Assembly (NCBI RefSeq): GCF_020178975.1
Contig: NZ_JAHXBU010000039.1
Span: 62,001 to 126,000, forward strand
DNA: 64,000 nt
Source: Cesiribacter sp. SM1
Lineage (GTDB): Bacteria; Bacteroidota; Bacteroidia; Cytophagales; Cyclobacteriaceae
Direction of reading: 5' to 3'
A model generated the notes under the pieces. That model was not told the origin of the DNA. It made no database searches and saw only the letters and a program-made list of their open reading frames with translations. The translations under genes were made by a program, and so were the position numbers. Positions 54,322-63,041 of this stretch are shown here, one piece after another. How positions within the stretch are numbered: position 1 is the stretch's first letter; every line of letters begins with the position of its first letter.

Positions 54322-55371
54322 TTATACAAAAAGCGGGTACAGTGCCTGGCTGAACGATTGGGTACGGTCTGCGGGCAGCTTATTCTGCACCACAATGCTG
54401 GCCATCTGGTTTACCATACCTTTCAGCTTAGTTTCCAGCGCCTGCGGAAAGCCTGGCGGATATAAGCTATAGCTGTAAATAGAGGAGCGCCTGCCTCCCA
54501 TATTGTCCTTAAAGCGTATCAACCCACGGGTCTCGTCCAAATCGCTAAGGCCAAGGTCCAGTACCTGGCAACCAGTATTGCCAGCATGTCGAATCAGCTC
54601 ACTGAACAGCAGGTTATTAGGCCGCATGTACAGATGCTCCCGGCTGGAGCAGCCCCACTTATAGTAGAGGGTATTTCCATCTCTGATAATAACAGCACTG
54701 GCCAGTAACTGCTCTCCTTTTCTTACTTCAAAAAAATAGCCCCGCTCCTGTTGTATGAACTGTTCGTACACCTGCTCAAAAAATGAAAAAGCTTGTGGTA
54801 TAAGGCCTAGCTTCTCGGTGCGTAAACGGTAAAAAAGATGGTAAAACTGGTGCAGGGAGTTTCTGCTTGTGCTAATGAACACCTCCAGGTTGTTGCGCTG
54901 CGCCTTTTTTATGCCACGCCTGAAGGAGGCCGACATATACATTTCGGGATAAGCCGTTACCTGAACCCGGTGCAGGCAAGCCGCAGCAACTGGTTTGCCA
55001 AGGAAGCGTAGCTCATGCGGGCTTGCATAGAAATCTGCCGCCTTTATCAGAATAGGAGCATTTTGGTAAAGCCTTTGCAGTGCTGCAATGTGAAGCGGAA
55101 CACGATCTGGTGCAAGCTGTGGAATGGTGTAATCTGAAAAAGGCAAGCTTACCAGCTTTGGCCCAAGAAGGCCGTTTACCTTTGCAAAAAGCATGTATTC
55201 ACCCCCTGGTCCGCTGGTCAGCAAAAAATGATAACCATAGTGCTGCCTGAGCAGGCGCAGCCAGTTAGTGTGATAGAACAGATGCCCCGGCCTACGCTGC
55301 TCATCAATGGCACCGGCAAGTGTGAGCTCTGTTACTTCTATGCTTTTATCAGGCATACAGCTTAGTTCCAC
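54322..55371 (-). CDS. FemAB/BioF2-like GNAT acyltransferase
   Basis: A 349-residue soluble protein with the double-GNAT layout of the FemAB/BioF2 group. An N-terminal half has FYHTNWLRLLRQHYGYHFLL. Around residue 145 comes FRRGIKKAQRNNLEV, the conserved basic stretch after the linker. The C-terminal GNAT half has EVRKGEQLLASAVIIRDGNT and LYMRPNNLLFSELIRHAGN, then LDLGLSDLDETRGLIRFKDN. Family members attach amino acids or acyl groups in peptidoglycan or exopolysaccharide synthesis; the substrate is unknown. Its ATG overlaps the aldo/keto reductase stop by 10 bp; a second ATG five codons later would avoid the overlap. Confidence 0.82.
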   Translation of the reverse strand: MELSCMPDKSIEVTELTLAGAIDEQRRPGHLFYHTNWLRLLRQHYGYHFLLTSGPGGEYMLFAKVNGLLGPKLVSLPFSDYTIPQLAPDRVPLHIAALQRLYQNAPILIKAADFYASPHELRFLGKPVAAACLHRVQVTAYPEMYMSASFRRGIKKAQRNNLEVFISTSRNSLHQFYHLFYRLRTEKLGLIPQAFSFFEQVYEQFIQQERGYFFEVRKGEQLLASAVIIRDGNTLYYKWGCSSREHLYMRPNNLLFSELIRHAGNTGCQVLDLGLSDLDETRGLIRFKDNMGGRRSSIYSYSLYPPGFPQALETKLKGMVNQMASIVVQNKLPADRTQSFSQALYPLFV

Positions 55372-56360
55372 TCCAGGGTACTTCTGGTTTGCCAGTAGCT
55401 TTCTGCAGGCTCCTGCAGGGCAGATAGCCGCTCAAGCTGGCTGGTATTCAATTTTAAAGTAAGGGCTTTCAGGTTTGACTGCAGCTGGGCTGTGGTAGCC
55501 GCACCACTAAGCACCACATCGGCCCAGGGCTTTGCCAGAATTGCAGCAAGCGCAATGGCATCGGCAGGGCAGCCTGTTTCCTGGCTTACTTCCTGCAAAA
55601 CTGCTAGCTTTTGAGCAAAAGCAGGATCGGTATTACGGTGGGTAAGGCGTCCGTTTGCAAGACCTTCCTTAATAATAACCCCCCAACCGGCAGCATGTGC
55701 TTCGGCAAGCGCATCGCCGGCTGCCTGCTCCAGCAGGTTCCAGGTAGCTTGCACGGTTTCAAAGAGCTGCTCTCCATCGTAACGAATGGCCTGTGCCTTT
55801 CTGATGGCCTCTGCCTGGCGTGGTCCGCTCACGGTAAGGCCAATGTGCATGCCATGCATTTTAAGCGCATGCAGCCTGTCAAGCACCAGGCGGTTCTCCA
55901 GCACACCGGATTCCAGCGTTACCGAGTGAATCTGGTACAGCTTCAGGTAGCCGCCCAGCAAAAGATTACTTTCTTCCCGCTGCTTATCCAGCTGCGTAAT
56001 AGAGTGCTGCTTTACCTCGTGCTCCTCGGCCTTTACCTGCCAGTTTGCGGTATAGGTATAGCCCCATTTGGAGCCAACAATCACCTCGCTTTCCGGTATG
56101 TTACGTTCTCTAAGCCAGCTTCCTAAAAATTTCTCAGCACGCCCGTAAGAGCGTGCCGTATCAAAGTACCTGATACCCCTTCGCCAGGCCTCATCCAGCA
56201 CCTGCCGGTTATGCTCCTCCAGGGCAGCTGTGTTATGCTTGCCCTGCAGATCTTCCATATGGCCTATATTGATGTAACCAGGCCGCCCAAGGGCGGCCAG
56301 TCCAAGGCCAATACGCGATACCCGTAGTTCTGAAGAAGTAATTTTGCGATTATGCATCAT
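55362..56360 (-). CDS. Aldo/keto reductase
   Basis: A 332-residue NADPH-dependent oxidoreductase with an eight-fold beta/alpha barrel. The catalytic tetrad is visible: Asp and Tyr in YFDTARSYGRAE (near 66-72), Lys in VGSKWGYTY (near 97) and His in YQIHSV (near 143). The N-terminal SRIGLGLAALGRPGY is the usual first strand. The cofactor-binding C-terminus contains VVLSGAATTAQLQSN. It reduces aldehydes or ketones, possibly sugars; the substrate is unknown. It overlaps the FemAB-like gene by 10 bp, so both are translated together, suggesting one pathway, perhaps cell-envelope or small-molecule modification. Confidence 0.93.
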   Translation of the reverse strand: MMHNRKITSSELRVSRIGLGLAALGRPGYINIGHMEDLQGKHNTAALEEHNRQVLDEAWRRGIRYFDTARSYGRAEKFLGSWLRERNIPESEVIVGSKWGYTYTANWQVKAEEHEVKQHSITQLDKQREESNLLLGGYLKLYQIHSVTLESGVLENRLVLDRLHALKMHGMHIGLTVSGPRQAEAIRKAQAIRYDGEQLFETVQATWNLLEQAAGDALAEAHAAGWGVIIKEGLANGRLTHRNTDPAFAQKLAVLQEVSQETGCPADAIALAAILAKPWADVVLSGAATTAQLQSNLKALTLKLNTSQLERLSALQEPAESYWQTRSTLEWN

Positions 56361-56370
56361 AGATTATGCA

Positions 56371-56766
56371 TCATAATTGTTTGCCCTGTGCTATTCTACG
56401 AATTTCGTAACCAAAGGGCGTAAATGATAAAACAGCCAGCTTCATATGCTGGCGGGCAAATGGAATTCCGATAATGGTAATTGCCAAAAGCAGAGCAAAG
56501 ATAGCATGGGTAAGCGCTACCCAAATGCCTCCCACCAGTATCCACACAATATTCATAATGGTGGAGAGGCAGCCTCCTGTTTGCCGGGTCTGCACCACTT
56601 CTCTCCCAAAGGGAGTAAGCGCAAGACCCGCCAGCTTAAATGCCTGCAGGCCAAAGGGTATCCCGATAATGGTAAGGCAAAGAATAAGACCGCCGATCAG
56701 ATATTCCAGAAAAATAAATATTCCTCCGCCAAGAATAATCCAAAGTACATTTCCAAGCGTTTTCAT
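56371..56766 (-). CDS. yccF: YccF-family inner-membrane protein
   Basis: A 131-residue membrane protein made of two tandem YccF domains, each with a pair of hydrophobic segments. The signature TIIGIPFGLQAFKLAGLALT is followed by PFGREV; the second copy reads TIIGIPFARQHMKL, FTPFGYEI. The spacing and length match the E. coli YccF type (about 148 residues). Function is not established. It is transcribed leftward just before the aldo/keto reductase gene start (10-bp gap), so all three minus-strand genes from 54322 to 56766 may be one transcript. It is divergent from the MscS gene. Confidence 0.92.
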   Translation of the reverse strand: MKTLGNVLWIILGGGIFIFLEYLIGGLILCLTIIGIPFGLQAFKLAGLALTPFGREVVQTRQTGGCLSTIMNIVWILVGGIWVALTHAIFALLLAITIIGIPFARQHMKLAVLSFTPFGYEIRRIAQGKQL

Positions 56767-56853
56767 CCTATCTGGTATATCTTTGCATTGAACATAAAAG
56801 CTTCCGGCGTATCAATTTGTTATTTGCCAAACTATGCTGGCAGCTATTTAAAT

Positions 56854-57771
56854 ATGGAACACAAAAAAGCGACAGATAAAACAAGTATCAAAGAAAGCCG
56901 CCGCCGGTTAGAGTTTCTGGTAAAGCTAATTCTTTTTGTTGGAGTTGTTGTATGGCGCATTTATTATCCTGATCTGCTGGAGCAGGACTATGGCATTCCG
57001 CGCAACCTCATTAGTGCTGTTACATTTTATCTTACTGCACACATCATTATCTCCTTCAGCCGCTTAACGCTGGTTGCCATTTACCTGCGCCGCCGGCAGC
57101 GGCAAATCGACTATCGTGATAATTTCATCATCGGCATTAACCAGATTGCCTCTATTCTTTCATTCATGGCGCTGGTATTCAGTGCATTTTTCCTGTTTGA
57201 GATATCACCCAAGGACTTTGTAACCTCTATCTCCATTTTTGCAGCTGCCATTGCCATCCTGTTCAAGGATTACATCAACAACATGATCAATGGACTTATC
57301 CTGATGTTTTCCAGCCACTTAAGCATCGACGACTATGTTGGCATCGGTAACTACCGTGGCCGAATCATAGACATTACACTCATGAATGTGCACCTGCTCA
57401 CCGATGATGATGATGTGATCTACGTTGCCAACAGCACCATTCTTACCAGCAACATTGTAAACTTTACCATACGCAACCATAGAAAGCTAATTATCGAATT
57501 TGCCCTTCAGCCCGATAAGATCGAAGGGCTTAATGAGCTGGAAACCCACCTGGTGAACTCCCTGGATGAATGGAAAGCGCAGATGTTACCGGAGTCCGCT
57601 CACCTGCGGGTGGTAGACATTAACACCTCTACGGTACTCATCAAATTTCAGCTTATTTTACAGCGCACCAACCGCCGGCTGGAGCGCGATATACGCCGGC
57701 ACCTGAACTGGCAAATCATCAGCTACATCAATGAGCGTAAAAAAACAGAAAGCCTCAACCCCCAAACCTGA
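56854..57771 (+). CDS. MscS-family mechanosensitive channel
   Basis: A 305-residue inner-membrane protein. Three or four membrane segments are visible, with a pore-lining helix ISPKDFVTSISIFAAAIAIL followed by FKDYINNMINGLILM, the MscS signature. The beta domain has SIDDYVGIGNYRGRIIDITL and VIYVANSTILTSNIVNF. The C-terminal alpha/beta domain follows. It would open under membrane tension and release solutes on osmotic downshock. Codons in frame continue upstream to 56446, but that part is antisense to yccF; ATG 56854 gives the usual N-terminus. Its 3' end overlaps the alkyltransferase-like gene by 41 bp. Confidence 0.93.
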   Translation: MEHKKATDKTSIKESRRRLEFLVKLILFVGVVVWRIYYPDLLEQDYGIPRNLISAVTFYLTAHIIISFSRLTLVAIYLRRRQRQIDYRDNFIIGINQIASILSFMALVFSAFFLFEISPKDFVTSISIFAAAIAILFKDYINNMINGLILMFSSHLSIDDYVGIGNYRGRIIDITLMNVHLLTDDDDVIYVANSTILTSNIVNFTIRNHRKLIIEFALQPDKIEGLNELETHLVNSLDEWKAQMLPESAHLRVVDINTSTVLIKFQLILQRTNRRLERDIRRHLNWQIISYINERKKTESLNPQT

Positions 57772-58096
57772 TAATTTTTTTGAGGATGTATATGCCGTGG
57801 TGAGGCTTATACCCGCTGGCAGGGTAAGCAGCTATGGCGCCATTGCCCGCTACCTGGGCCGCAGTGGCAGTGCCAGAATGGTAGGCTGGGCGCTTAATAA
57901 CGCCCTGGTACTGCACGATGTACCTGCCCAGCGGGTGGTAAACCGCGAGGGCCGTTTAAGCGGTAAAATTCATTTTGGCAGCCCCACCCGCATGCAGGAA
58001 CTCCTGGAAGCCGAAGGCATAAAAGTTGAAAACGACCAGGTAGTGGATTTTAAGGAGCGCTTCTGGGACCCGGAGCTGGAGCTGGGAAGTACTTAA
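57731..58096 (+). CDS. Alkyltransferase-like protein (MGMT family, no catalytic Cys)
   Basis: A 121-residue protein with the C-terminal DNA-binding fold of O6-methylguanine methyltransferases. It has IPAGRVSSYGAIARYLG (the Tyr that flips the base), the arginine-finger helix RMVGWALNNAL, and the active-site segment VPAQRVVN. In true enzymes this reads PCHRVV; here the Cys is Ala66 and the His is Gln67, so no alkyl transfer is possible. This is an alkyltransferase-like (ATL) protein, which binds alkylated guanine and recruits nucleotide excision repair. It overlaps the MscS gene by 41 bp and is presumably co-transcribed. Confidence 0.92.
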   Translation: MSVKKQKASTPKPDNFFEDVYAVVRLIPAGRVSSYGAIARYLGRSGSARMVGWALNNALVLHDVPAQRVVNREGRLSGKIHFGSPTRMQELLEAEGIKVENDQVVDFKERFWDPELELGST

Positions 58097-58145
58097 TGTG
58101 CTGATTTGCTCATTTAAGGAATAACAGAACAGCCAATGCAGGTGC

Positions 58146-58169
58146 CTCACTCACTCTCACTCACTCACC
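58146..58169. repeat. Interrupted CTCA/TGAG tetranucleotide repeat
   Basis: CTCACTCACTCTCACTCACTCAC covers the last codons and stop of the SGNH hydrolase gene, whose final LVSE and stop are encoded by overlapping TGAG units. Confidence 0.8.
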
Positions 58170-58831
58170 AAATACGGCTCAATCACCTCCGTCCAGATCC
58201 TGTAGCCCTTAGCGTTCATGTGCAGCTTGTCTTCTAAAAATATATCGGCTTTAGGATTGCCGCTTTCGTCGAGCATAGGGTTATATATATCGATGTACTG
58301 AGCATTGGGCTTGTCTTTCAGATAGTCTTTAACCAGGGCATTTGCCTCTTCCAGCACCGGCATGTACTGCTCCCTGCTGGGGCTTGGTTTCATGGATACA
58401 AAGGCTATTGGCACCCGGGGCATTTCTGCTCTGATTCCCTCAAATACTTTCTGAAAACGCTGCAGCAGCTCCTCGGCACTGATGTTTCCACCAGCAACAT
58501 CGTTCTCGCCGGAGTAAATAATGATCTGCTTTGGCTTGTAAGGCAACACAATATCGTTCAGGTAGTAATCCAGGTCTCTTAGGGTAGAACCGCCAAAGCC
58601 CCTGTTCAGCACTGTGCGCTCAGGAAAATCGCTTTCAAGGCTTTTCCACATACGGATCGAGGAGCTTCCTACAAATAAGATTGCATCCTGCGGCGGCGGA
58701 TTTTGCTTATCCTGCTCTTTAAAGTTCTGGATTTCCTGCCAGAAGGGCGGTTTGCTAAGCTGTGCACAGGCAGGTAAAATAAGGCAGCTGCATATCAGCA
58801 AAAAAATAAGGAAGTACGGAAGCTTTTTCAT
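58157..58831 (-). CDS. SGNH/GDSL hydrolase
   Basis: A 224-residue exported esterase/lipase-type enzyme. The signal sequence (FLIFLLICSCLILPACAQ) contains a lipobox-like LPAC and a standard AQ site. SGNH blocks are all present: block I FVGSSSIRMW (the nucleophile Ser), block II NRGFGGS (Gly), block III YSGENDVAGG (Asn) and block V DKLHMNAKGY (Asp and His). It would deacylate sugars, lipids or peptidoglycan outside the cytoplasm. The 3' end, including the stop codon, lies in a TGAG tetranucleotide run. The start is the first ATG, directly at the signal peptide. Confidence 0.92.
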   Translation of the reverse strand: MKKLPYFLIFLLICSCLILPACAQLSKPPFWQEIQNFKEQDKQNPPPQDAILFVGSSSIRMWKSLESDFPERTVLNRGFGGSTLRDLDYYLNDIVLPYKPKQIIIYSGENDVAGGNISAEELLQRFQKVFEGIRAEMPRVPIAFVSMKPSPSREQYMPVLEEANALVKDYLKDKPNAQYIDIYNPMLDESGNPKADIFLEDKLHMNAKGYRIWTEVIEPYLVSE

Positions 58832-58992
58832 ATTAAAGTTTAAACACCTTTATAGGCAACAGACGATGGTTTATCGCCTGAAGATGGAAATTAAAAAATT
58901 TTAACCCTGCCGGCTTGGCACTGCACAGGAGCCCGGACAGCCCTGCCGGAAATAACAGAACACAAACAACATTCCCTGCGCTACCCCACTCC

Positions 58993-60462
58993 CTACACAT
59001 TTGCAAGCCTACGGCCTGCACCCAGTGAGATCAGCCACAGGCCTATCAGCATCAGGGCTCCGTTTAGCAACAAGATAAAAAAACCAAACTTAAAGCCACC
59101 AAACCACTCTTCTGAATTATAATCGATAATAAAGGAAAGCACCGGCGCCAGCACACAAACCAGGGGAGCCCAGCCGTCTCTGATGCTTCTCTTTGTTAAT
59201 ATACCAAACATGAACAAGCCAAGCAAAGGACCATAGGTAAAGCCAGCTGCTTTGAACAGCACTGTTATTACACTTCTGTCGTTAAGGGCATTAAAAAGTA
59301 CAATCACCAGCAGGGTAAGAATCGAAAAGCCAATGTGCACCAGCAGGCGGGTACGCTGCTTACCGGCTTCTTCCGTTCGTTTCTCAAAGCCCAGAATATC
59401 TACACAAAAAGAAGTAGTAAGGGCTGTAAGGGCAGAGTCGGCAGAGCTGTAAGCTGCCGCTATAATGCCCAGCAGGAATAAAATACCCGCCAGCGGCGGA
59501 AAATAGTTCAGGGCCAGCAGGGGGTAAAGGCTGTCGCTGCGCTCGGGCAGCGCAATGCCTTTGGTCTCTACATACAGGTACAGCATGGCGCCCAGGGTGA
59601 GGAAAACAAGGTTGGCAAACACCAGCACAACCGTAAACCAGAACATGTTTTTCTGGGCATCACCCAGGGTACGCACGGTCAGGTTTTTCTGCATCATATC
59701 CTGGTCAAGGCCAGTCATTACAATGGCTATGAAAGCACCCGATATAAACTGTTTCCAGAAATAGTTGGGGCTGTTCACATCATCGAAGAAAAATATCTTG
59801 GAAAAGCGGCTCTCTTCTACGGCACTCACCAGCCCGCCAAGGCCCATACCCAGCTCCTGCCCGATCAGGTAAATACTAACCCCCACAGCCAGCAGCATAA
59901 ACAAGGTTTGCAGGGTATCGGTAAAAACAATGGTTTTGATGCCCCCTTTAAATGTATAGAGCCAGATGAGTACAATGGTAACGGCCACTGTAACAAAAAA
60001 TGGCACATCCCATGCATCGAAAACAGCCAGCTGCAATACGTTGGCTGCCAGGTACAAACGAAAGCTGGAGCCAATCATGCGGGAGACCAGGAAGAAAGCT
60101 GCCCCGGTTTTATACGACCAAAAGCCAAAACGTTCTTCCAGATATCCATAAATACTTACTAAATTGAGGCGATAATAGAGCGGCAGCAGCACCAGGCCTA
60201 TAACAGCGTAGCCAACTACATAACCCAGCACTACCTGAAAATAGCTGAAAAAGCTGGTTCCGACCTCTCCCGGTATGGAGATAAAAGTAACCCCGCTTAA
60301 AGATGCACCGATCATGCCAAAGGCTACCAGGTACCAGGGGCTCTGCCGGTTTGCTGTAAAAAAAGTTTTGTTGTCGGACTCCCCGCGGGAGGTTAACCAG
60401 GCAATAAAGATCAGGAGCAGAAAGTAGGCCACAATAATGCCAACAACCAAAGCAGGACTCAT
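58993..60462 (-). CDS. Sodium:solute symporter (SSS family)
   Basis: A 489-residue transporter with about thirteen membrane segments. Conserved SSS features include FFTANRQSPWYLVAFGMIGA and SLSGVTFISIPGEVG in the first helices. VMTGLDQDMMQKNLTVRT, AAYSSADSALTALTTSFCVD (sodium-site serines) and FTYGPLLGLFMFGIL follow. This branch differs from the DUF4212-linked symporter in the same window and has no small subunit. The substrate may be a sugar, vitamin or amino acid; unknown. It stands alone, divergent from clpS with a 69-bp gap. Confidence 0.93.
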   Translation of the reverse strand: MSPALVVGIIVAYFLLLIFIAWLTSRGESDNKTFFTANRQSPWYLVAFGMIGASLSGVTFISIPGEVGTSFFSYFQVVLGYVVGYAVIGLVLLPLYYRLNLVSIYGYLEERFGFWSYKTGAAFFLVSRMIGSSFRLYLAANVLQLAVFDAWDVPFFVTVAVTIVLIWLYTFKGGIKTIVFTDTLQTLFMLLAVGVSIYLIGQELGMGLGGLVSAVEESRFSKIFFFDDVNSPNYFWKQFISGAFIAIVMTGLDQDMMQKNLTVRTLGDAQKNMFWFTVVLVFANLVFLTLGAMLYLYVETKGIALPERSDSLYPLLALNYFPPLAGILFLLGIIAAAYSSADSALTALTTSFCVDILGFEKRTEEAGKQRTRLLVHIGFSILTLLVIVLFNALNDRSVITVLFKAAGFTYGPLLGLFMFGILTKRSIRDGWAPLVCVLAPVLSFIIDYNSEEWFGGFKFGFFILLLNGALMLIGLWLISLGAGRRLANV

Positions 60463-60531
60463 ATCGTAACAAAGAGGTAAAGAGTAAAATTGAACATTAT
60501 TCCTTATTTTGCCAACTTAAAGGCTTAAAGT

Positions 60532-60813
60532 ATGAAGTTTACAACCGCTTACGAAGAAGAGGTCGAGGTACTTGAAGTAGTAGTGGATGTAGATGAGCGA
60601 GACCTGATGGTCTATAACGACGACTACAACACCTTCGACCATGTAACCAACACACTTGTGCGTGTATGCAAACACGATTTGCAGCAGGCAGAACAATGCA
60701 CCTGGCTCATCCACTACAAGGGCAAGTGCTCTGTAAAAAAAGGCAGTTACGAAGACCTCAAACCCATGCGTGACGGCATCCGCGAAGCAGGCATTGATGC
60801 TAAAATTATTTAA
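60532..60813 (+). CDS. clpS: Clp protease adaptor ClpS
   Basis: A 93-residue adaptor of normal length. The conserved core reads VYNDDYNTFDHVTNTLVRVC, then QAEQCTWLIHYKGKC and VKKGSYEDL. The NDDYNTFDHV motif forms the N-degron pocket with the Asn-Asp pair and the His of IHYKGK region. ClpS binds the ClpA/ClpC N-domain and delivers N-end-rule substrates to ClpP, in the cytosol. It is monocistronic with its own terminator and divergent from the symporter gene. Confidence 0.93.
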   Translation: MKFTTAYEEEVEVLEVVVDVDERDLMVYNDDYNTFDHVTNTLVRVCKHDLQQAEQCTWLIHYKGKCSVKKGSYEDLKPMRDGIREAGIDAKII

Positions 60814-60838
60814 TTTTTCAACCCCTTTAAATTACCCG

Positions 60839-60863
60839 GCCTGATTTGCTTCAGGCTTTTTTT
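60839..60863 (+). terminator. Rho-independent terminator of clpS
   Basis: A GCCTGA/TCAGGC stem with a 6-nt loop is followed by seven T. The stem is short but well formed. Confidence 0.7.
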
Positions 60864-61002
60864 GTATGCACTATCCAGAGTAAAGAATGGCTGATACTCC
60901 GTAAAATAGACCGTTTTTAAGGGTTTTCCACCCTCTTTAGCCCCACATTCGGCGAATGTTTTTATCAGATATTATGTTGATATAACAGCAAAAAAGTACA
61001 AA

Positions 61003-61641
61003 ATGCAATACCCATCTCAGCATATAGAAAAAGCCGTAGAAGAGATCTCTAAATTACCCGGCATAGGCCGCAAAACAGCCCTGCGCCTTGCTCTGCACCT
61101 GCTGCGCCGCGAAGAAACAGAAACCAGCGCACTGGCACAGGCACTCATAGACCTGCGCACCAAAACCCGCAACTGCAGCAACTGCCATAACCTGGCCGAC
61201 AGCGAAATCTGCAGCATATGCGCCAACCCACGCCGCGATGCATCTGTTATTTGCGTAGTAGAAAACCCGCAGGATGTAATGGCTATTGAAAATACAGCAC
61301 AATACCATGGTCTCTACCATGTTCTAGGAGGTGTTATATCGCCTATTGAAGGTGTAGGCCCCTCAGACCTGCGCATTGATTCCCTGGTGAACCGAGTGGC
61401 TGGTGGCAACTCAGCCGGCGGCGGCCCCAAAGAAATAATTCTGGCCATTAGCCCAACCATGGAAGGCGATACCACTGCTTTTTACCTTACCCGCAAGCTT
61501 AAGCCATTTGGCATACGCATCAGCTCCATTGCCCGTGGCGTACCTGTTGGCGGAGAGCTGGAGTATACCGACGAAATTACGCTGGGCCGCAGCATTTTAA
61601 GCCGCACCCTTTACAACACCAGCGGAGAAGATAAAGAGTAA
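61003..61641 (+). CDS. recR: Recombination mediator RecR
   Basis: A 212-residue protein of normal length. The N-terminal helix-hairpin-helix includes [20 protein letters not shown]. The Cys4 zinc finger is [20 protein letters not shown] (four Cys, about 57-72). The Toprim domain covers about 80-175 ([36 protein letters not shown]). RecR with RecO loads RecA onto gapped, SSB-coated DNA. The C-terminal [20 protein letters not shown] is the Walker-like family motif. It is followed by a terminator and is likely a single-gene unit. Confidence 0.96.
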   Translation: MQYPSQHIEKAVEEISKLPGIGRKTALRLALHLLRREETETSALAQALIDLRTKTRNCSNCHNLADSEICSICANPRRDASVICVVENPQDVMAIENTAQYHGLYHVLGGVISPIEGVGPSDLRIDSLVNRVAGGNSAGGGPKEIILAISPTMEGDTTAFYLTRKLKPFGIRISSIARGVPVGGELEYTDEITLGRSILSRTLYNTSGEDKE

Positions 61642-61670
61642 GCCGCAGCACCTGGTCCCGCCATTGTTGT

Positions 61671-61708
61671 TCCCGATTTGCCTAAAGCGCATAATCGGGA
61701 TTTTTTTT
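61671..61708 (+). terminator. Rho-independent terminator of recR
   Basis: TCCCGATT pairs with AATCGGGA around a 14-nt loop and is followed by eight T. Confidence 0.85.
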
Positions 61709-61841
61709 ATCCTGCTCCAATATGGGAGCAAACACATATTAAATATAAAGATCCACAATATCAGGCAATAGCACATATACATTTGAGTTGATTTAGTAAC
61801 TTGGGGCCGAATATTTAATTAGCGCCTAAAACAACCCCAGT

Positions 61842-63038
61842 ATGAATCTCTTAAGTGAGCGTATTGCCAACCTGGAAGAGTCGGCTACCATTGCAATGGC
61901 CACCAAAGCCCGGGAGTACAAAGAAAAAGGCATTCAAATCATTAACCTTAGCCTTGGCGAACCCGATTTCCCTACCCCGGGGTACATCAACGAGGCAGCC
62001 AAAGAGGCCATCGACAGCGGTAAGTACTTTACCTACCCTCCTGTACCAGGCTACCTTGATCTGCGCGAAGCCCTTGCCCAAAAGCTGCAGAAAGAAAACG
62101 GCATTAAGTGTACTGCCGCCAACATCGTAGTAAGCACCGGTGCCAAGCAGTCTATTGCCAATGTGGTGATGTGCCTGGTAAACCCCGGCGACGAGGTTAT
62201 TGTGTACACCCCATACTGGGTGAGCTATAAAGCTATTGTAGAGCTGGCCGGCGGTGTTTGTGTGGAGATCAAGGGCAGCATAGAAGAAAACTACAAAGCC
62301 TCTGCCGAACAGCTGAAGGCAGCCATTACCCCACGCACTAAAGCGGTGGTATACTCTTCGCCAAGCAACCCTACCGGCGCTGTTTTCACAAAAGAAGAAA
62401 TAGCTGCTATTGCAGGAGTACTCAAGGATCATCCGAACATCATGATCATTGCCGACGAAATCTATGAGTACATTAATTTCCAGGGCGATCATGTAAGCCT
62501 GGGCGCCTTCCCCGAGGTAGCCGATCGTGTTGCCACGGTAAATGGCTTTTCTAAAGGCTACGCCATGACTGGCTGGCGCATTGGTTATGTTTGTGCTCCA
62601 AAGTGGCTGGCCGACGCCTGCAATAAAATGCAGGGACAGTTTACCTCTGCCACCAGCAGCATAACCCAGCGTGCAGCACTGGCAGCCGTTAAAGGCGGTC
62701 TGGAAGCCCCCTCCAAAATGCGCGACGCCTACCTGCGCCGCCGCGACCTGGTACTGGGCCTGCTGAAGGAGATCCCCGGCCTGAAAACATATGTACCGAA
62801 CGGTGCCTTCTACATCATGCCTGATGTTAGCTCCTACTTTGGCAAAAGCCATGAAGGATCAACCATTAAAGATGCCGACGATCTGGCCCTGTTCCTGATT
62901 GATCATGCGCATGTATCGCTGGTATCCGGTGGTGCATTTGGTGCTCCTGAAAGCATTCGCATTTCTTATGCTGCTTCTGATGATGACCTGCGCGAAGCTA
63001 TGAAACGCATTAAAAACGCTCTTGCACTGCTCAGCTAA
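61842..63038 (+). CDS. PLP-dependent class I/II aminotransferase, aspartate aminotransferase-like
   Basis: A 398-residue enzyme of the aspartate aminotransferase Ib type. Marks are INLSLGEPDFPTPGYI near the N-terminus, GAKQSIANVVMCLVNPGD, VVYSSPSNPTGAVF (substrate/PLP Asn), DEIYEYINF (Asp and Tyr at the cofactor) and the PLP-binding Lys in NGFSKGYAMTGWRIGY (near residue 240). It transfers amino groups between aspartate or related amino acids and 2-oxo acids in the cytosol. The gene for the heptose-phosphate kinase-like protein starts 3 bp after its stop, so the two are co-transcribed. Confidence 0.95.
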   Translation: MNLLSERIANLEESATIAMATKAREYKEKGIQIINLSLGEPDFPTPGYINEAAKEAIDSGKYFTYPPVPGYLDLREALAQKLQKENGIKCTAANIVVSTGAKQSIANVVMCLVNPGDEVIVYTPYWVSYKAIVELAGGVCVEIKGSIEENYKASAEQLKAAITPRTKAVVYSSPSNPTGAVFTKEEIAAIAGVLKDHPNIMIIADEIYEYINFQGDHVSLGAFPEVADRVATVNGFSKGYAMTGWRIGYVCAPKWLADACNKMQGQFTSATSSITQRAALAAVKGGLEAPSKMRDAYLRRRDLVLGLLKEIPGLKTYVPNGAFYIMPDVSSYFGKSHEGSTIKDADDLALFLIDHAHVSLVSGGAFGAPESIRISYAASDDDLREAMKRIKNALALLS

Positions 63039-63041
63039 AGA

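Noticed and set aside
56446-56853. N-terminal extension of the MscS protein
   Set aside because: Antisense to yccF and rich in basic, polar residues unlike MscS N-termini; the ATG at 56854 gives the usual start.
61851-62852. 333-codon minus-strand frame
   Set aside because: Entirely antisense to the aminotransferase gene, whose motifs are intact; the product resembles no family.
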